The notes: generated by a model not told the origin, from the sequence alone. A stretch of 42,178 bases of DNA from Terriglobia bacterium (GCA_020073615.1 JAIQEX010000052.1:1-42178); one strand, 5' to 3'; shown: positions 1 to 7,733, counted from the first letter of the stretch. Made by a program: numbers and translations.

Positions 1-422
1 TGATCCCGATGTATTGCCGCCCGACCTGGCGCCGGTTCATCGACACCCTGGTGTTGATCGGGAAGCTGCCCGAGGCGAACTACAGCGTCCAGTGGACGGC
101 GCCGAAATTTGAATCGGTCGATCCGTTGAAGGACGCCATGGCGGAACTGAAAAAGATCCGCACCGGGACGCTGACTCTGCCCGAGGCCATCGCGCAGAAC
201 GGCTATGACCCTGAGAAACAGTTACTCGAAATCCAGCGGGTCAACGCGTTGCTCGATGAATACGAAATCATCCTCGACTGCGACCCCCGCAACGTGAACG
301 ACAAGGGCGTCGAGCAGCCCACCAGCAGCGGCGAGGCGACGCCCGGAGATTCCAAGCCGAAACCGGCGGTGAAGGCCTCCGCCGAGTTCTCGGCGCGGAC
401 CACGAGATTCTACCGGTCGTAA
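1..422 (+). CDS. Phage portal protein, C-terminal part (5' end outside window)
   Basis: The reading frame is open from base 3 to the TAA at 420-422, so this is the end of a gene that begins before the window. The visible 139 residues start with an IPMYCRPTW-type segment, include a helical stretch in which a DPLKDAMAELKKIRTG segment leads into LTLPEAIAQNGYDPEKQLLEI, and finish with a polar Ser/Pro/Lys tail. That order is typical of the C-terminus of lambda gpB-type portal proteins (phage_portal_2 family), which form the dodecameric DNA gate at the capsid vertex. The call is supported by the next genes, which are protease/capsid, decoration and head-tail joining genes in the usual phage order. 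The family call is recognition of sequence style, not an alignment. Confidence 0.75.
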   Translation, partial: IPMYCRPTWRRFIDTLVLIGKLPEANYSVQWTAPKFESVDPLKDAMAELKKIRTGTLTLPEAIAQNGYDPEKQLLEIQRVNALLDEYEIILDCDPRNVNDKGVEQPTSSGEATPGDSKPKPAVKASAEFSARTTRFYRS

Positions 423-446
423 GCGCCGCACCCAAGGAGTCTTTTC

Positions 447-2531
447 ATGCCAGACGAAATTACTGGGCAGCAGGAGGGAGCAGCGCCCGCCGAGATCATC
501 GCCGCCAGCGCCGGGCCGGATGCACTCTCTGAGGGCCTGCGTGCCGTTGGTAGCCACCCCGTCGATCCGGGTGTGGAGGTGGAACGCTTTGCGGTTGCGG
601 TTGAATTCGCTCCGTCCTCGGCCGACAACGACAACCGGACCATCGATGCGGTCTGGTATACCGGCGCCAAGGTCCCCCGTTTCGACTGGCGCACGGGCGA
701 GGAATACGACCTTGTCCTGTCGATGCAGGGCTGCCGTCTGGACCGCCTGAACAACGGCGGGCCCGTGCTCGACTCGCACATGGCTTTCGGCGTCGAAAGC
801 CAGATGGGCGTTGTGCGGCGGGCCTGGGCCGAGAAGGCGACGGGCAAGGCGACGCTCCAGTTCAGCAAGCGGGACTCGGTGACATCCCTCTGGAACGACG
901 TGCGGGCCGGGATCATTCAGAACCTCAGCCCTGGGATGTGGATTTACAAAAAGGTCGATACCACTCCCAAGAACCAGGAACGGAAGGAATTCACGGCGGT
1001 CGATTGGGAGCCGTTTGAGATTTCCCTGGTCCCCGTTCCCGGCGATGCCATGACGACTTTCATGTCGGCGGCAGGAACGAAACCGCCGGCACCGGCTGTA
1101 GTTGAAACGCAACGGGCATCTGCCCAGAAGGAGAAACCTGTGGAACCTATTACGCAGGCTGCGGGCGACGAGGCCCGTCAGAACGAAGCAGTACTCGCCG
1201 CGGCGCGCGACGAGGCCGTGAAGGCGGAGCGGTTGCGTGCGACCACGATTCGCACGATGGCGGTCCCTTTCAAACTGGAGGAGAAATTCGTCAACGCGAT
1301 CATCGACGAGGGCGTATCTATCGAGACCGCCCGTGAGCGCATCATGACGAAACTCGCCGCGCAGTATGCCGACAACCCGACCAACGGCGTCAACGTCCAG
1401 GTCACGATGGGTGCGGACGCGACCTATAAGCGGCGCAAGGGGATGGAGGCGGCGATCCTGTTCCGCGGCAACCCGGGCGACGCGAATCTACGCGATGCCG
1501 GCAACGAGTACGCTGGCCTGACGCTGGTGGACATTGCCCGCGAGTGCCTGGATGCGGCCGGCGTGAAGACGCGGGGCATGTCACGCAACGACATCGCCCG
1601 AGTGGCGTTGCAGGGCCGGTTCGGGGCCGCCGAGTATTTCGAGGGCGGCATGATGACCACCAGCGACTTCCCCAACATCCTGGCGAATGTCGCCAACAAG
1701 ACGCTGCGCCAGGCGTATGAAGCCGCGCCGCGCACGTTCGTACCGTTCTGTCGCCAGGTGTCGGCCGCGGACTTCAAGCCCATTAACCGGGTGCAGATGA
1801 GCGATGTGCCGACGCTGCCCAAGGTGAACGAAAAGGGCGAGTTCCATCGCACCGCGCTTGCGGACTCGAAGGAGACCTACTCGCTGGCCACCTTCGGCGA
1901 AATCGTGGCCATCACCCGCAAGGTCATTGTCAACGACGACCTCCAGGCGCTGACCCGCGTCCCGGCGGGCCTCGGCCAGGCGGCGGCCCAACTTGAGAGC
2001 GACACCGTATGGGCGGTCATCATCGGCAACCCGAACATGGCGGACGGCGTCGCGCTCTTCCACGCGAACCACCACAACCTCAACGCGACCAACGCCCTGG
2101 CGAATGCCGCGTTGGGAGTGGCTCGCGCCGCATTGAGGATTCAGAAGGCGCCGAAGGGCACCATCCTGAACCTCCAGCCGCGCTACCTGATCGTCCCGGC
2201 CGCTCTCGAACAGACGGCCGATCAGTTGATTTACCCGATCAACCTGGCCGCAACTGCCGTGACCGGCGTTGTGCCGAGCTGGATCCAGTCCCTCACGAAG
2301 ATCGTGGAAGGCCGCCTCGACGCAGTCGCGACGGTCGGCGTGACGAACTGGTTCATGGCGGTCGATCCCTCGCAGATCGACACCATCGAGTACTGCTACC
2401 TCGAAGGGCAGCAGGGTGTTTACATCGAGACCCGCCAGGGCTTCGACGTGGATGGTGTAGAAATCAAGGCGCGGTTGGACTTCGCGGCCGGCGCGATCGA
2501 CTTCCGCGGCCTATGCAAGAACACCGCATAG
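447..2531 (+). CDS. Prohead protease / major capsid protein fusion
   Basis: This 694-aa protein joins two normally separate phage head functions. The N-terminal ~210 residues resemble HK97-type prohead maturation proteases: GGPVLDSH carries a candidate catalytic His (H111) and NLSPGM a candidate nucleophile Ser (S161), followed by the WEPFEISLVPVPGD segment usual in this family. Residues ~210-330 are a charged, Ala/Glu-rich linker resembling a scaffold or delta domain. Residues ~330-694 look like a major capsid protein. Processing would release mature capsid protein from the scaffold. An AAGGAG site at 434-439 precedes the ATG at 447. It lies 24 bp after the portal gene and 37 bp before the decoration gene. 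Fused protease-capsid proteins are a known annotated class. The exact cleavage site cannot be read from the sequence. Confidence 0.85.
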   Translation: MPDEITGQQEGAAPAEIIAASAGPDALSEGLRAVGSHPVDPGVEVERFAVAVEFAPSSADNDNRTIDAVWYTGAKVPRFDWRTGEEYDLVLSMQGCRLDRLNNGGPVLDSHMAFGVESQMGVVRRAWAEKATGKATLQFSKRDSVTSLWNDVRAGIIQNLSPGMWIYKKVDTTPKNQERKEFTAVDWEPFEISLVPVPGDAMTTFMSAAGTKPPAPAVVETQRASAQKEKPVEPITQAAGDEARQNEAVLAAARDEAVKAERLRATTIRTMAVPFKLEEKFVNAIIDEGVSIETARERIMTKLAAQYADNPTNGVNVQVTMGADATYKRRKGMEAAILFRGNPGDANLRDAGNEYAGLTLVDIARECLDAAGVKTRGMSRNDIARVALQGRFGAAEYFEGGMMTTSDFPNILANVANKTLRQAYEAAPRTFVPFCRQVSAADFKPINRVQMSDVPTLPKVNEKGEFHRTALADSKETYSLATFGEIVAITRKVIVNDDLQALTRVPAGLGQAAAQLESDTVWAVIIGNPNMADGVALFHANHHNLNATNALANAALGVARAALRIQKAPKGTILNLQPRYLIVPAALEQTADQLIYPINLAATAVTGVVPSWIQSLTKIVEGRLDAVATVGVTNWFMAVDPSQIDTIEYCYLEGQQGVYIETRQGFDVDGVEIKARLDFAAGAIDFRGLCKNTA

Positions 2532-2568
2532 GGCGGTGTCGTGAAACTTCAGGAAAAGGAGAACGAAA

Positions 2569-2922
2569 GTGGTCAATTATGTTCAGACGGGCGATACCAT
2601 CACCGTCAAAGCGCCCTACGCCGTCGTCTCTGGCGCCGGCATGAAGATCGGAGGCATGTTCGCCGTGGCGTCTATCGATGCGGCGCAGAACGATGTCATC
2701 GAAGGCACGGTGGAAGGCGTCTTCGACCTGTCCAAAGACGCCAGCACGTTCACCGATGGTGCGCTGGTTTATTGGGACGACACCGCCAAGAAGGTGACTT
2801 CCACGGCATCCACCAACCTGAAGATCGGCGTCGCTACGTTGATCCAGCCGGACGGCACGTCCGCTCTCGGCAGCGTGTCGGGCGATGCGACCGCTCGCGT
2901 GCGGCTGAACGGGTCCTTCTAA
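2569..2922 (+). CDS. DUF2190-type capsid decoration protein
   Basis: This 117-aa, beta-rich protein is without Cys and rich in Val, Thr, Gly and Asp. Segments such as TGDTITVKAP, SGAGMKIGGMFAVA and DGALVYWDDTAKKVT followed by KIGVA are typical of DUF2190 family proteins. These sit next to phage major capsid genes and are thought to cement or decorate the capsid, like lambda gpD. The start is a GTG at 2569 behind AAGGAG at 2556-2561. It follows the protease-capsid fusion directly, which fits an equimolar role on the capsid surface. Confidence 0.8.
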   Translation: MVNYVQTGDTITVKAPYAVVSGAGMKIGGMFAVASIDAAQNDVIEGTVEGVFDLSKDASTFTDGALVYWDDTAKKVTSTASTNLKIGVATLIQPDGTSALGSVSGDATARVRLNGSF

Positions 2923-2947
2923 TCGTCGCTCGCTTCCCAGACCGATC

Positions 2948-3253
2948 ATGAGCGCATGGAGTACCCAATCGGGTCTGGCTGACGCGGCTCTCCTGGCTGC
3001 ATTCGGTCAGCCGGTTTCTTACCAGCAGGGCACCGGTGATCCCTTCCCGATCACCGGCATCCTGCAAAGAGAAACTGATGAGGAACGCCACCAGGACGGC
3101 GTCTATGCGAGGCTCTTCGTCCGCCTGGCTGATTTCCCATCGCGGCCGGACCACGGCGACGAGGTAGTCATCAACGAGTTGTACTACACGGTCTTCGATG
3201 TCTCGGTCGATCCTCCCGGCGCTGCGTGGCTCCGGCTGCGCCAGCACGACTGA
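2948..3253 (+). CDS. Phage head-tail joining protein (gpFII-like)
   Basis: This 101-aa protein begins MSAWSTQSGLADAALLAAFG and contains the pattern of lambda gpFII/phage_attach proteins: PVSYQQG, then ITGILQRE, then a central DHGDEVVINELYYTVFDV, ending in an aromatic WLRLRQ strand. Proteins of this family close the head and form the surface to which the tail docks. It starts 25 bp after the decoration gene and ends 7 bp before the next tail gene. Length and position match the family. The call rests on pattern and synteny. Confidence 0.75.
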   Translation: MSAWSTQSGLADAALLAAFGQPVSYQQGTGDPFPITGILQRETDEERHQDGVYARLFVRLADFPSRPDHGDEVVINELYYTVFDVSVDPPGAAWLRLRQHD

Positions 3254-3260
3254 GGTTGTT

Positions 3261-3446
3261 ATGCCATCCGTACGGGTCTATCAGAAAAAGCAAATCCGTC
3301 TCGACCGATTGAACTTCCGGCAGACGCAGATGTTCAAGATCGGCAACGTGGGCGTCGCGGCGGTGAAGAACCGGCTGGCCGCCGCGCAGGGCCCCGATGA
3401 CGGAGCGGCAAAGCCGCTCACTGGAGATTGGCCATCTCAGGGGTAG
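3261..3446 (+). pseudogene. Phage tail/virion protein, 3' part lost to IS insertion
   Basis: The ATG at 3261 opens a frame (MPSVRVYQKKQIRLDRLNF) that follows the head-tail joining gene by 7 bp. About 53 codons are phage-like, up to AAKPLT. At base 3421 the sequence switches into the terminal inverted repeat of the insertion sequence, and the frame ends at TAG 3444-3446 after seven codons of element DNA (GDWPSQG). Residues such as VAAVKNRLAAAQGPDDGAAKPLT resemble the start of small phage virion-morphogenesis or minor-tail proteins of about 150-200 aa, so more than half of the gene is missing. The rest of the gene is not found on the other side of the element. Confidence 0.75.
3421..3435. repeat. 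Terminal inverted repeat (left) of the IS
   Basis: The sequence CTGGAGATTGGCCAT is the exact reverse complement of 6032-6046. The match stops at both edges (3420 against 6047 and 3436 against 6031 do not pair). It marks the end of the element downstream of the transposase gene. Confidence 0.9.
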
Positions 3447-3466
3447 ACCCAAGTCGGAGCCATAGG

Positions 3467-5029
3467 CTAAGCGGCGACGGTGCAAAGGGTCTCCGATCCC
3501 AACGGAGGTTTCCGCGCGTTCGCGTCCACAGGGGCCAAGGCCGCGAAGTCGTCAATACTCGGCGTCGGGTTATCCTGCATTCCACGAGCAAAGATTTGGT
3601 CGCGGAGCAGATTCAGCAGGTCCAGGATCGAAGGGCGAATGGACTTCCTTCTCCATAAAGGTAGCGGCAGATAGACGGCGGTGCGCTGAAACCCGTAGGC
3701 CAGAATGGAAGCCAACAGCAGCAAACTGTAGATGGCCACCTGGAATTGTGGCAGGCGGACGACTGCCCAGGGGTTCCACACCTGGCCCTGCGCCGTACCG
3801 ATGAGAGACTTTTCGTCGCGATGATTGCACTCGATCTCCCACCGGTCAACGTATGCTTGCAGCAGAACCGTCAGGTCCAGTTGTGGATCGGTGCAGATCA
3901 AGAAGGCGGGCTGGCGGTAGAGTAACTTGGAACCCTTGCGTAGGCGATAGCCGAGCGGTTTGATGACTAACAGCAGCAGCGGCAAATCGGGACCGGCCTT
4001 GCGCCAGTAGACGATGCGCACTACCTTGACCGGGATTTGACGAACTTCTCCCGCGGCGAAACAGCGGACCTTGACCACCGGCACGGTGTCATCGTGCAAC
4101 ACTTGTTCGGGCGTGGGTGCTGGCGCGCCATAGCGGCGGGGCCGGCCGCCGGAGCGGATAGCGGGGAGGGGCGGCAAAGCCAGAAACAGTTTGGCATCTT
4201 TGCGGATTCGTCCAATGAAAGTGGTCCGCTCGGGCAGTTGCCGCAGGACCGTGCGGTTGGTGTAGCTGCCATCCCCACTCACCAGCAACTGACGCTGGCG
4301 CGTATCCGGCCGCGCATCCAAGGCATCACGCAGAGACTGCAATACACGCACTCCCACTGGGGTGAGGGCGCGCAGCTTTTTCTGGAGTCGATATTCCTTC
4401 TCCTCGGGGGTCGGAATCGCGGCTTTTTTCTTGCCCGCTGGGGCACCAGTCTTCTTCTTGGCCGCCCTGTTTTGATTCTTCTTCTGATTCGCCTGGTCCT
4501 TCCGGGTGTGCTTGTGAGCGCCCTTGAGGCTGGGCGGTTTGACGGCCGGGGGTGCCGGCTCGAAACGCACCGGCAGAGCACGTGCCGGTCCCAGAAACTG
4601 GGTGGCCCGCACCAGTAGGGAGACCTGCACGAAGCGTAGTCCACGGACCAGATTCATATGAAAGGGCGGCGACAGCGGGTCGCGAGCGTAGGTGGCGCCG
4701 GGGATGTGACGGCCGGTCTTTTTACAGAGGGTATCGTCCAGGGCGGCGACCACGGGCGCCTGCGGAGAAGGCAGCAGCGCCGCCAGGCGATCGAAGATGG
4801 GATCGAACAGGGCATGTGGATCCCAGGGACTGCGCGAGAACAGACGATAGTCGGCACTCCAATCCAGAAACTGCCGCCCGGTGGCGCAAATGGCGTTACT
4901 GGTCAGATGCGTGCGGAGGCACAAGAGCAGACCATAAGCCAACCGCTGGGCACGTTGCCAAGTGCGTTGTTGCGCGAAGACGGAGTTCCAGGGCCGCAAC
5001 AGTTCATGGAATTTCTCCAATAGAAGCAT
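3467..5029 (-). CDS. IS4-superfamily DDE transposase with YREK motif
   Basis: This 520-aa transposase has the three catalytic acidic regions of RNase H-fold DDE enzymes: AALDDT (D98/D99), VSGDGSYTN (D253), and YVDRWEIECNHRDEK, which matches the IS4-superfamily signature Y-(2)-R-(3)-E-(6)-K exactly (Y393, R396, E400, K407). A Lys-rich insert (about 170-210, HKHTRKDQANQKKNQNRAAKKK) lies between the first two acidic regions and may contact DNA. The frame is intact, so the enzyme could be active. The ATG at 5029 lies inside the end of the upstream druA-like gene, so translation is likely coupled. An IS4 or IS701 assignment needs a database search; the YREK motif is seen directly. Confidence 0.9.
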   Translation of the reverse strand: MLLLEKFHELLRPWNSVFAQQRTWQRAQRLAYGLLLCLRTHLTSNAICATGRQFLDWSADYRLFSRSPWDPHALFDPIFDRLAALLPSPQAPVVAALDDTLCKKTGRHIPGATYARDPLSPPFHMNLVRGLRFVQVSLLVRATQFLGPARALPVRFEPAPPAVKPPSLKGAHKHTRKDQANQKKNQNRAAKKKTGAPAGKKKAAIPTPEEKEYRLQKKLRALTPVGVRVLQSLRDALDARPDTRQRQLLVSGDGSYTNRTVLRQLPERTTFIGRIRKDAKLFLALPPLPAIRSGGRPRRYGAPAPTPEQVLHDDTVPVVKVRCFAAGEVRQIPVKVVRIVYWRKAGPDLPLLLLVIKPLGYRLRKGSKLLYRQPAFLICTDPQLDLTVLLQAYVDRWEIECNHRDEKSLIGTAQGQVWNPWAVVRLPQFQVAIYSLLLLASILAYGFQRTAVYLPLPLWRRKSIRPSILDLLNLLRDQIFARGMQDNPTPSIDDFAALAPVDANARKPPLGSETLCTVAA

Positions 5030-5966
5030 GGCAAACCTGAGGGGATGGAAACGGGCATAAGGGTTCGCGCCAGTGGGACTTCAGCGGATAGAGCAGGATG
5101 TTTTTCGAACTGCCTTGGGCGCTATGGGTGCGATCCATGCGGCCGCGGCCTTGTGTCTGGCCCACCCAGATCCAGTTGGCGGCCCGGTAACAGGTTCCGG
5201 TGTAGGGTTGGTCCACCAGGGTCTCCAACAGCAGGGGGCGCACACCGTAGGCGGCCAGCCAATCGGTGGAGAGTTGACGAGCGGCTAAAGACAGGATGTG
5301 GCTGGCCAAGTGAGGCACCGCGACCCAGGGCAGGATCAGGAAGCGTGCGTTGTTGATGACTCGGGGAAGGTTGGCCCGACGTGCCGGGTCGCTCCATCCG
5401 ATCCAGATATCGCGCGGCGCCATCTTCCAGGCGGCACTGGTGAACAGCAGGCAGGCCAGCACGTCCTGGGAGGCAGCGCGTACCAGGTAACGCAGTTGCG
5501 CGCCATAGGGGACCCGATACCCCAGCGGATGGTAACGCTGAATATATTGCTGAAACAGGCGGCGACCGGCGAGATCTTCGATCAACTGCAAGCGTAACGG
5601 CTGGTAGTCGGCCAGCCGCCCGCGTAAGGGTGGTTGGGGATCACACTCGGAAGCGCCGGCTAGAAGGCGATGAGCTCCGTGCGGTTTGGTGACGCGCAAC
5701 TCCGGCAGACCGGGAAGAACTTGCTGCTGCCACTTTTGCAGCCACTCCACGCACTCGGGATTTTTCAACTTCCCATTCGGCCGGCGCCACTCCAACAATT
5801 CGCAAATGGTATAGGCCAACTCCGCCTGACTGAGTCGCGGAAAATCGGCAATGATCTGTCTCACCAGATTCAGTTCGCCGGCGGTGAGCACGCGCCCGCA
5901 GAACGAAACGGTCTCTCCCAAATGTCTCGCTCTCCAGCAGCAGCGGCACGATTCAGAAGCCGCCAC
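5004..5966 (-). CDS. DruA-like DUF4338 protein carried by the IS
   Basis: This 320-aa protein has the full motif set I associate with DUF4338 (DruA of Druantia anti-phage systems): N-terminal SFCGRVLTAGEL (21-32), LSQAELAYTICELLEW with NGKLKNPEC (45-72), HPLGYRVPYGAQLRYLV (146-162), RDIWIGW (185-191), NNARFLILPWV (205-215), LASHILSLAARQL (220-232), LLETLVD (246-252) and GTCYRAANW (257-265). The biochemical role of DruA is not established. Here the gene is first in a two-gene element and its last 26 bp overlap the transposase start. The chosen start is GTG at 5966; no clear Shine-Dalgarno site is visible, so the N-terminus may differ by some residues. It could be a defence cargo or a transposition accessory factor; its place inside the inverted repeats favours a link with mobility. 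Confidence 0.85.
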   Translation of the reverse strand: MAASESCRCCWRARHLGETVSFCGRVLTAGELNLVRQIIADFPRLSQAELAYTICELLEWRRPNGKLKNPECVEWLQKWQQQVLPGLPELRVTKPHGAHRLLAGASECDPQPPLRGRLADYQPLRLQLIEDLAGRRLFQQYIQRYHPLGYRVPYGAQLRYLVRAASQDVLACLLFTSAAWKMAPRDIWIGWSDPARRANLPRVINNARFLILPWVAVPHLASHILSLAARQLSTDWLAAYGVRPLLLETLVDQPYTGTCYRAANWIWVGQTQGRGRMDRTHSAQGSSKNILLYPLKSHWREPLCPFPSPQVCHASIGEIP

Positions 5967-6031
5967 GAGTAGGGTAGAGCATCTGGAAGAAAAAGTCCAG
6001 CAAAATCTGACGCGCCAGCTTTACGGCGCAA

Positions 6032-6046
6032 ATGGCCAATCTCCAG
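6032..6046. repeat. Terminal inverted repeat (right) of the IS
   Basis: The sequence ATGGCCAATCTCCAG is the exact reverse complement of 3421-3435. It lies 66 bp upstream of the druA-like start, so any element promoter must sit in 5967-6046. Confidence 0.9.
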
Positions 6047-6069
6047 GGGGCAGGCCTTCGGCCTGCCCC
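6047..6069. repeat. Perfect 23-bp palindrome beside the IS end
   Basis: GGGGCAGGCC and GGCCTGCCCC arms (10 bp) surround a 3-nt TTC centre. It abuts the right inverted repeat of the IS without a gap. It has no following T-run on the plus strand, so it looks more like a REP-type intergenic palindrome than a terminator. REP-like palindromes are known hot spots for some insertion sequences. Confidence 0.6.
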
Positions 6070-6105
6070 ATTCCCTCTGAGATCCCAAACCTCTATCATC
6101 CCTGC

Positions 6106-6334
6106 ATGGACCCGCGAGTGCTGCGCGTGAACGAATCCGACGCGGTGCGCGACCTTGCCACCCTCCTGAAACGTGTCCAGGCCGGCGCTGAGGTTCGCCG
6201 CACTATCTCCACGTGCATTGCTCTGGCGGAAGCTCACAAGAGGGAGAGCGGCCAGTCCCGTTCTCGACCCGCCGCCGACGTGGAGGAGATCGTCCCGGAA
6301 CCGCAAGCCGTGGAAGCCGCCCTCGTGGGATTGA
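6106..6334 (+). pseudogene. vapB-type antitoxin remnant
   Basis: The ATG at 6106 begins MDPRVLRVNESDAVRDLATLLKRVQAGAEV, the N-terminal helix pattern of Phd/YefM-like VapB antitoxins. The expected next segment (a strand of the VIERDxRPVAVL type) is missing and the text jumps to RRTISTCIALAEAHKRESG. The family's usual C-terminal end (PWKPPSWD then stop) is present at 6308-6334 but in another frame, so at least one frameshift and one internal deletion have occurred. The decay comparison uses family knowledge, not an alignment. The toxin remnant begins inside this end, as in live vapBC operons. Confidence 0.7.
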
Positions 6335-6474
6335 TCCTGGATTCCGTGGTGATCGCCGCGGAACGCCGGGTCTCGGCGTTCGGCGTGACCATCGTGGAAC
6401 TGACGCATGGCCTCCAGCGTGCCGGAACAGATGAGCGCCGCCAACGGCGGCAGGCGTCGTGTATCGTCCCCTGA
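6325..6474 (+). pseudogene. vapC-type PIN toxin remnant
   Basis: A GTG at 6325, overlapping the antitoxin stop at 6332-6334, starts VGLILDSVVIAAERR. This is the VapC N-terminus with its first PIN-domain Asp, but one residue shorter than the usual LDSSVVIAAER. It then skips to VTIVELTHGLQRAGTDERRQRRQ, the second acidic region of a PIN domain (E in VEL), with the intervening 20-30 residues gone. The frame stops at 6472-6474, less than halfway through the usual ~130 aa. It is clearly non-functional as a nuclease. Confidence 0.7.
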
Positions 6475-6504
6475 GCCTGCCCTGCGGCAGGTGGGGAATC
6501 CCGC

Positions 6505-7509
6505 TCACGGTGTTGCGCGTGCCGCGGGCCCGGTGGAGTCGCGCAGCACCAGTTCCGGATCGATCACCACTTCCGGGTCGGTCGCGGCCGGCTTTCCCGG
6601 CTGGGGGGCCAGGCAGTCGCAGATAATATGCCCGATCCGCTCGCGCGGGATGTGCACCGTGGTCAGCGCGGGATAACAGAATTCGGAAAGCTTGACGTTG
6701 TCGAACCCCGTGACCGACATGTCCCGCGGCACCCCGATGTGGCGCTCGCGCAGTTCCCGCAGAGCTCCCACCGCCGTGATGTCGTTCACGCAGATGAGCG
6801 CGGTGGGCTCGAAACCGGTGGACAGCAAGGCCCTGGTAGCCTGCCGCCCGCCCTCCAGGGTATCGGCATCGGCGGCCGCGCGGACCTCGAGCGAAGGGAT
6901 ACGCGCCACCGCGTCCATGACCGCCTTCATGCGCTCGTTGATCGGCCCCAGGATGGCATGGTGGCCGATGAAGCCGAGCTTCCGGTGGCCCAGGCTGTGC
7001 AGGTAATCCACCACCTTTTCGATGCCGCGGCGGTAATTCACGCGGATATTGGTGATGTTGGGACGCGGCGTGCCCACGTCGTAGAACACCACCGGAATAT
7101 GGCTTTGGTCCAACTCCGCGAGCAGCTCCGGCGCCATCTCCGACACAATGCAGGCGAGGCCGGCCACGCGCCTGCCGATCATCAGGCGGATGCTCGATAC
7201 CAGTTGTTCGGAGCGGTAATCGGTATTGGCCATGACGACTTCGTAGCCGCGGCCGCGCGCGTCGCTCTCGATGGTCTTGTAAATATCGAAGAAGAACGGA
7301 TTTTCCAGATTGGATACGATGACGCCGATGGTCCGGCTCTTGCCCCCGGCCAGGCTGCGCGCGTGGAGATTGGGGTAGTACTTCAGCTCCTCGATGGCCT
7401 TCACCACCCGCGTGCGGGTAGAGTTCTTGACCACGCTTGCATTGTTGAGCACGCGCGACACCGTCGCCGTGGAGACCTTGGCTCGCCGGGCCACCTGTTC
7501 GAGATTCAT
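6505..7509 (-). CDS. LacI-family transcriptional regulator
   Basis: This 334-aa repressor starts MNLEQVARRAKVSTATVSRVLNN, the LacI-family helix-turn-helix and hinge (residues 3-60, with the hinge near ARSLAGGKSRTIGVI). A periplasmic-binding-protein-like effector domain follows: ENPFFFDIYKTIE, GLACIVSEM, LGHRKLGFIGH, ALICVNDITAVGALR and DMSVTGFDN. Such proteins repress sugar-use genes and release DNA on binding a sugar. An AGAAGGTAG ribosome site precedes the ATG at 7509 and a TACAAT-like -10 lies at 7531-7536 (minus strand). The palindrome at 7610-7623 suggests autoregulation. The sugar ligand cannot be told from the sequence; the sugar dehydrogenase next door is a candidate target. Confidence 0.93.
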   Translation of the reverse strand: MNLEQVARRAKVSTATVSRVLNNASVVKNSTRTRVVKAIEELKYYPNLHARSLAGGKSRTIGVIVSNLENPFFFDIYKTIESDARGRGYEVVMANTDYRSEQLVSSIRLMIGRRVAGLACIVSEMAPELLAELDQSHIPVVFYDVGTPRPNITNIRVNYRRGIEKVVDYLHSLGHRKLGFIGHHAILGPINERMKAVMDAVARIPSLEVRAAADADTLEGGRQATRALLSTGFEPTALICVNDITAVGALRELRERHIGVPRDMSVTGFDNVKLSEFCYPALTTVHIPRERIGHIICDCLAPQPGKPAATDPEVVIDPELVLRDSTGPAARATP

Positions 7510-7609
7510 AGCTACCTTCTATGTGTTCTCATTGTACCCGCTGTTCCATCCTTTCGCCCGTCGGGCCGGGCAAACCGCGGGGATGAGTCGCGTCTCGTGG
7601 CAGCCCTTC

Positions 7610-7623
7610 TGTCAGCGCTTACA
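7610..7623. promoter_or_regulatory. LacI/GalR-family operator-like palindrome
   Basis: TGTCAGCGCTTACA differs at one base from the ideal palindrome TGTAAGCGCTTACA, which has the central CG pair and spacing of LacI/GalR/CcpA-type operators. It lies 101 bp upstream of the lacI-type start and 111 bp downstream of the neighbouring dehydrogenase stop, in a 224-bp gap with no gene. Autoregulation of the repressor is the simplest reading. Confidence 0.6.
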
Positions 7624-7733
7624 AAATGCCGCGCGAGCCGGCCGGGACAGCCTTGTCGCTGGCATCGGCGGAGTCAAGGCCATTCTTTATGCGTGAGCCG
7701 GTCCTCCTCGATCGGGAAAGGGACGGCGGACAC

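Larger units (their letters stand above)
3421..6046 (-). mobile_element. IS4-superfamily insertion sequence carrying a DruA-like gene
   Basis: The 2626-bp element is bounded by perfect 15-bp inverted repeats: 5'-CTGGAGATTGGCCAT at 3421-3435 and its reverse complement ATGGCCAATCTCCAG at 6032-6046. Inside are two minus-strand genes read druA-like then transposase, overlapping by 26 bp and nearly filling the element. The left end interrupts a phage tail gene. No target-site duplication is visible: the left flank ends in CCGCTCA and the right flank starts GGGGCAG. The right flank is not phage DNA, so a deletion or rearrangement probably followed insertion. Confidence 0.88.

Noticed and set aside
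6047-6069. Treating the palindrome as an intrinsic terminator of the IS genes or of the prophage
   Set aside because: The druA-like and transposase genes read away from it, it has no T-run, and no gene ends there.
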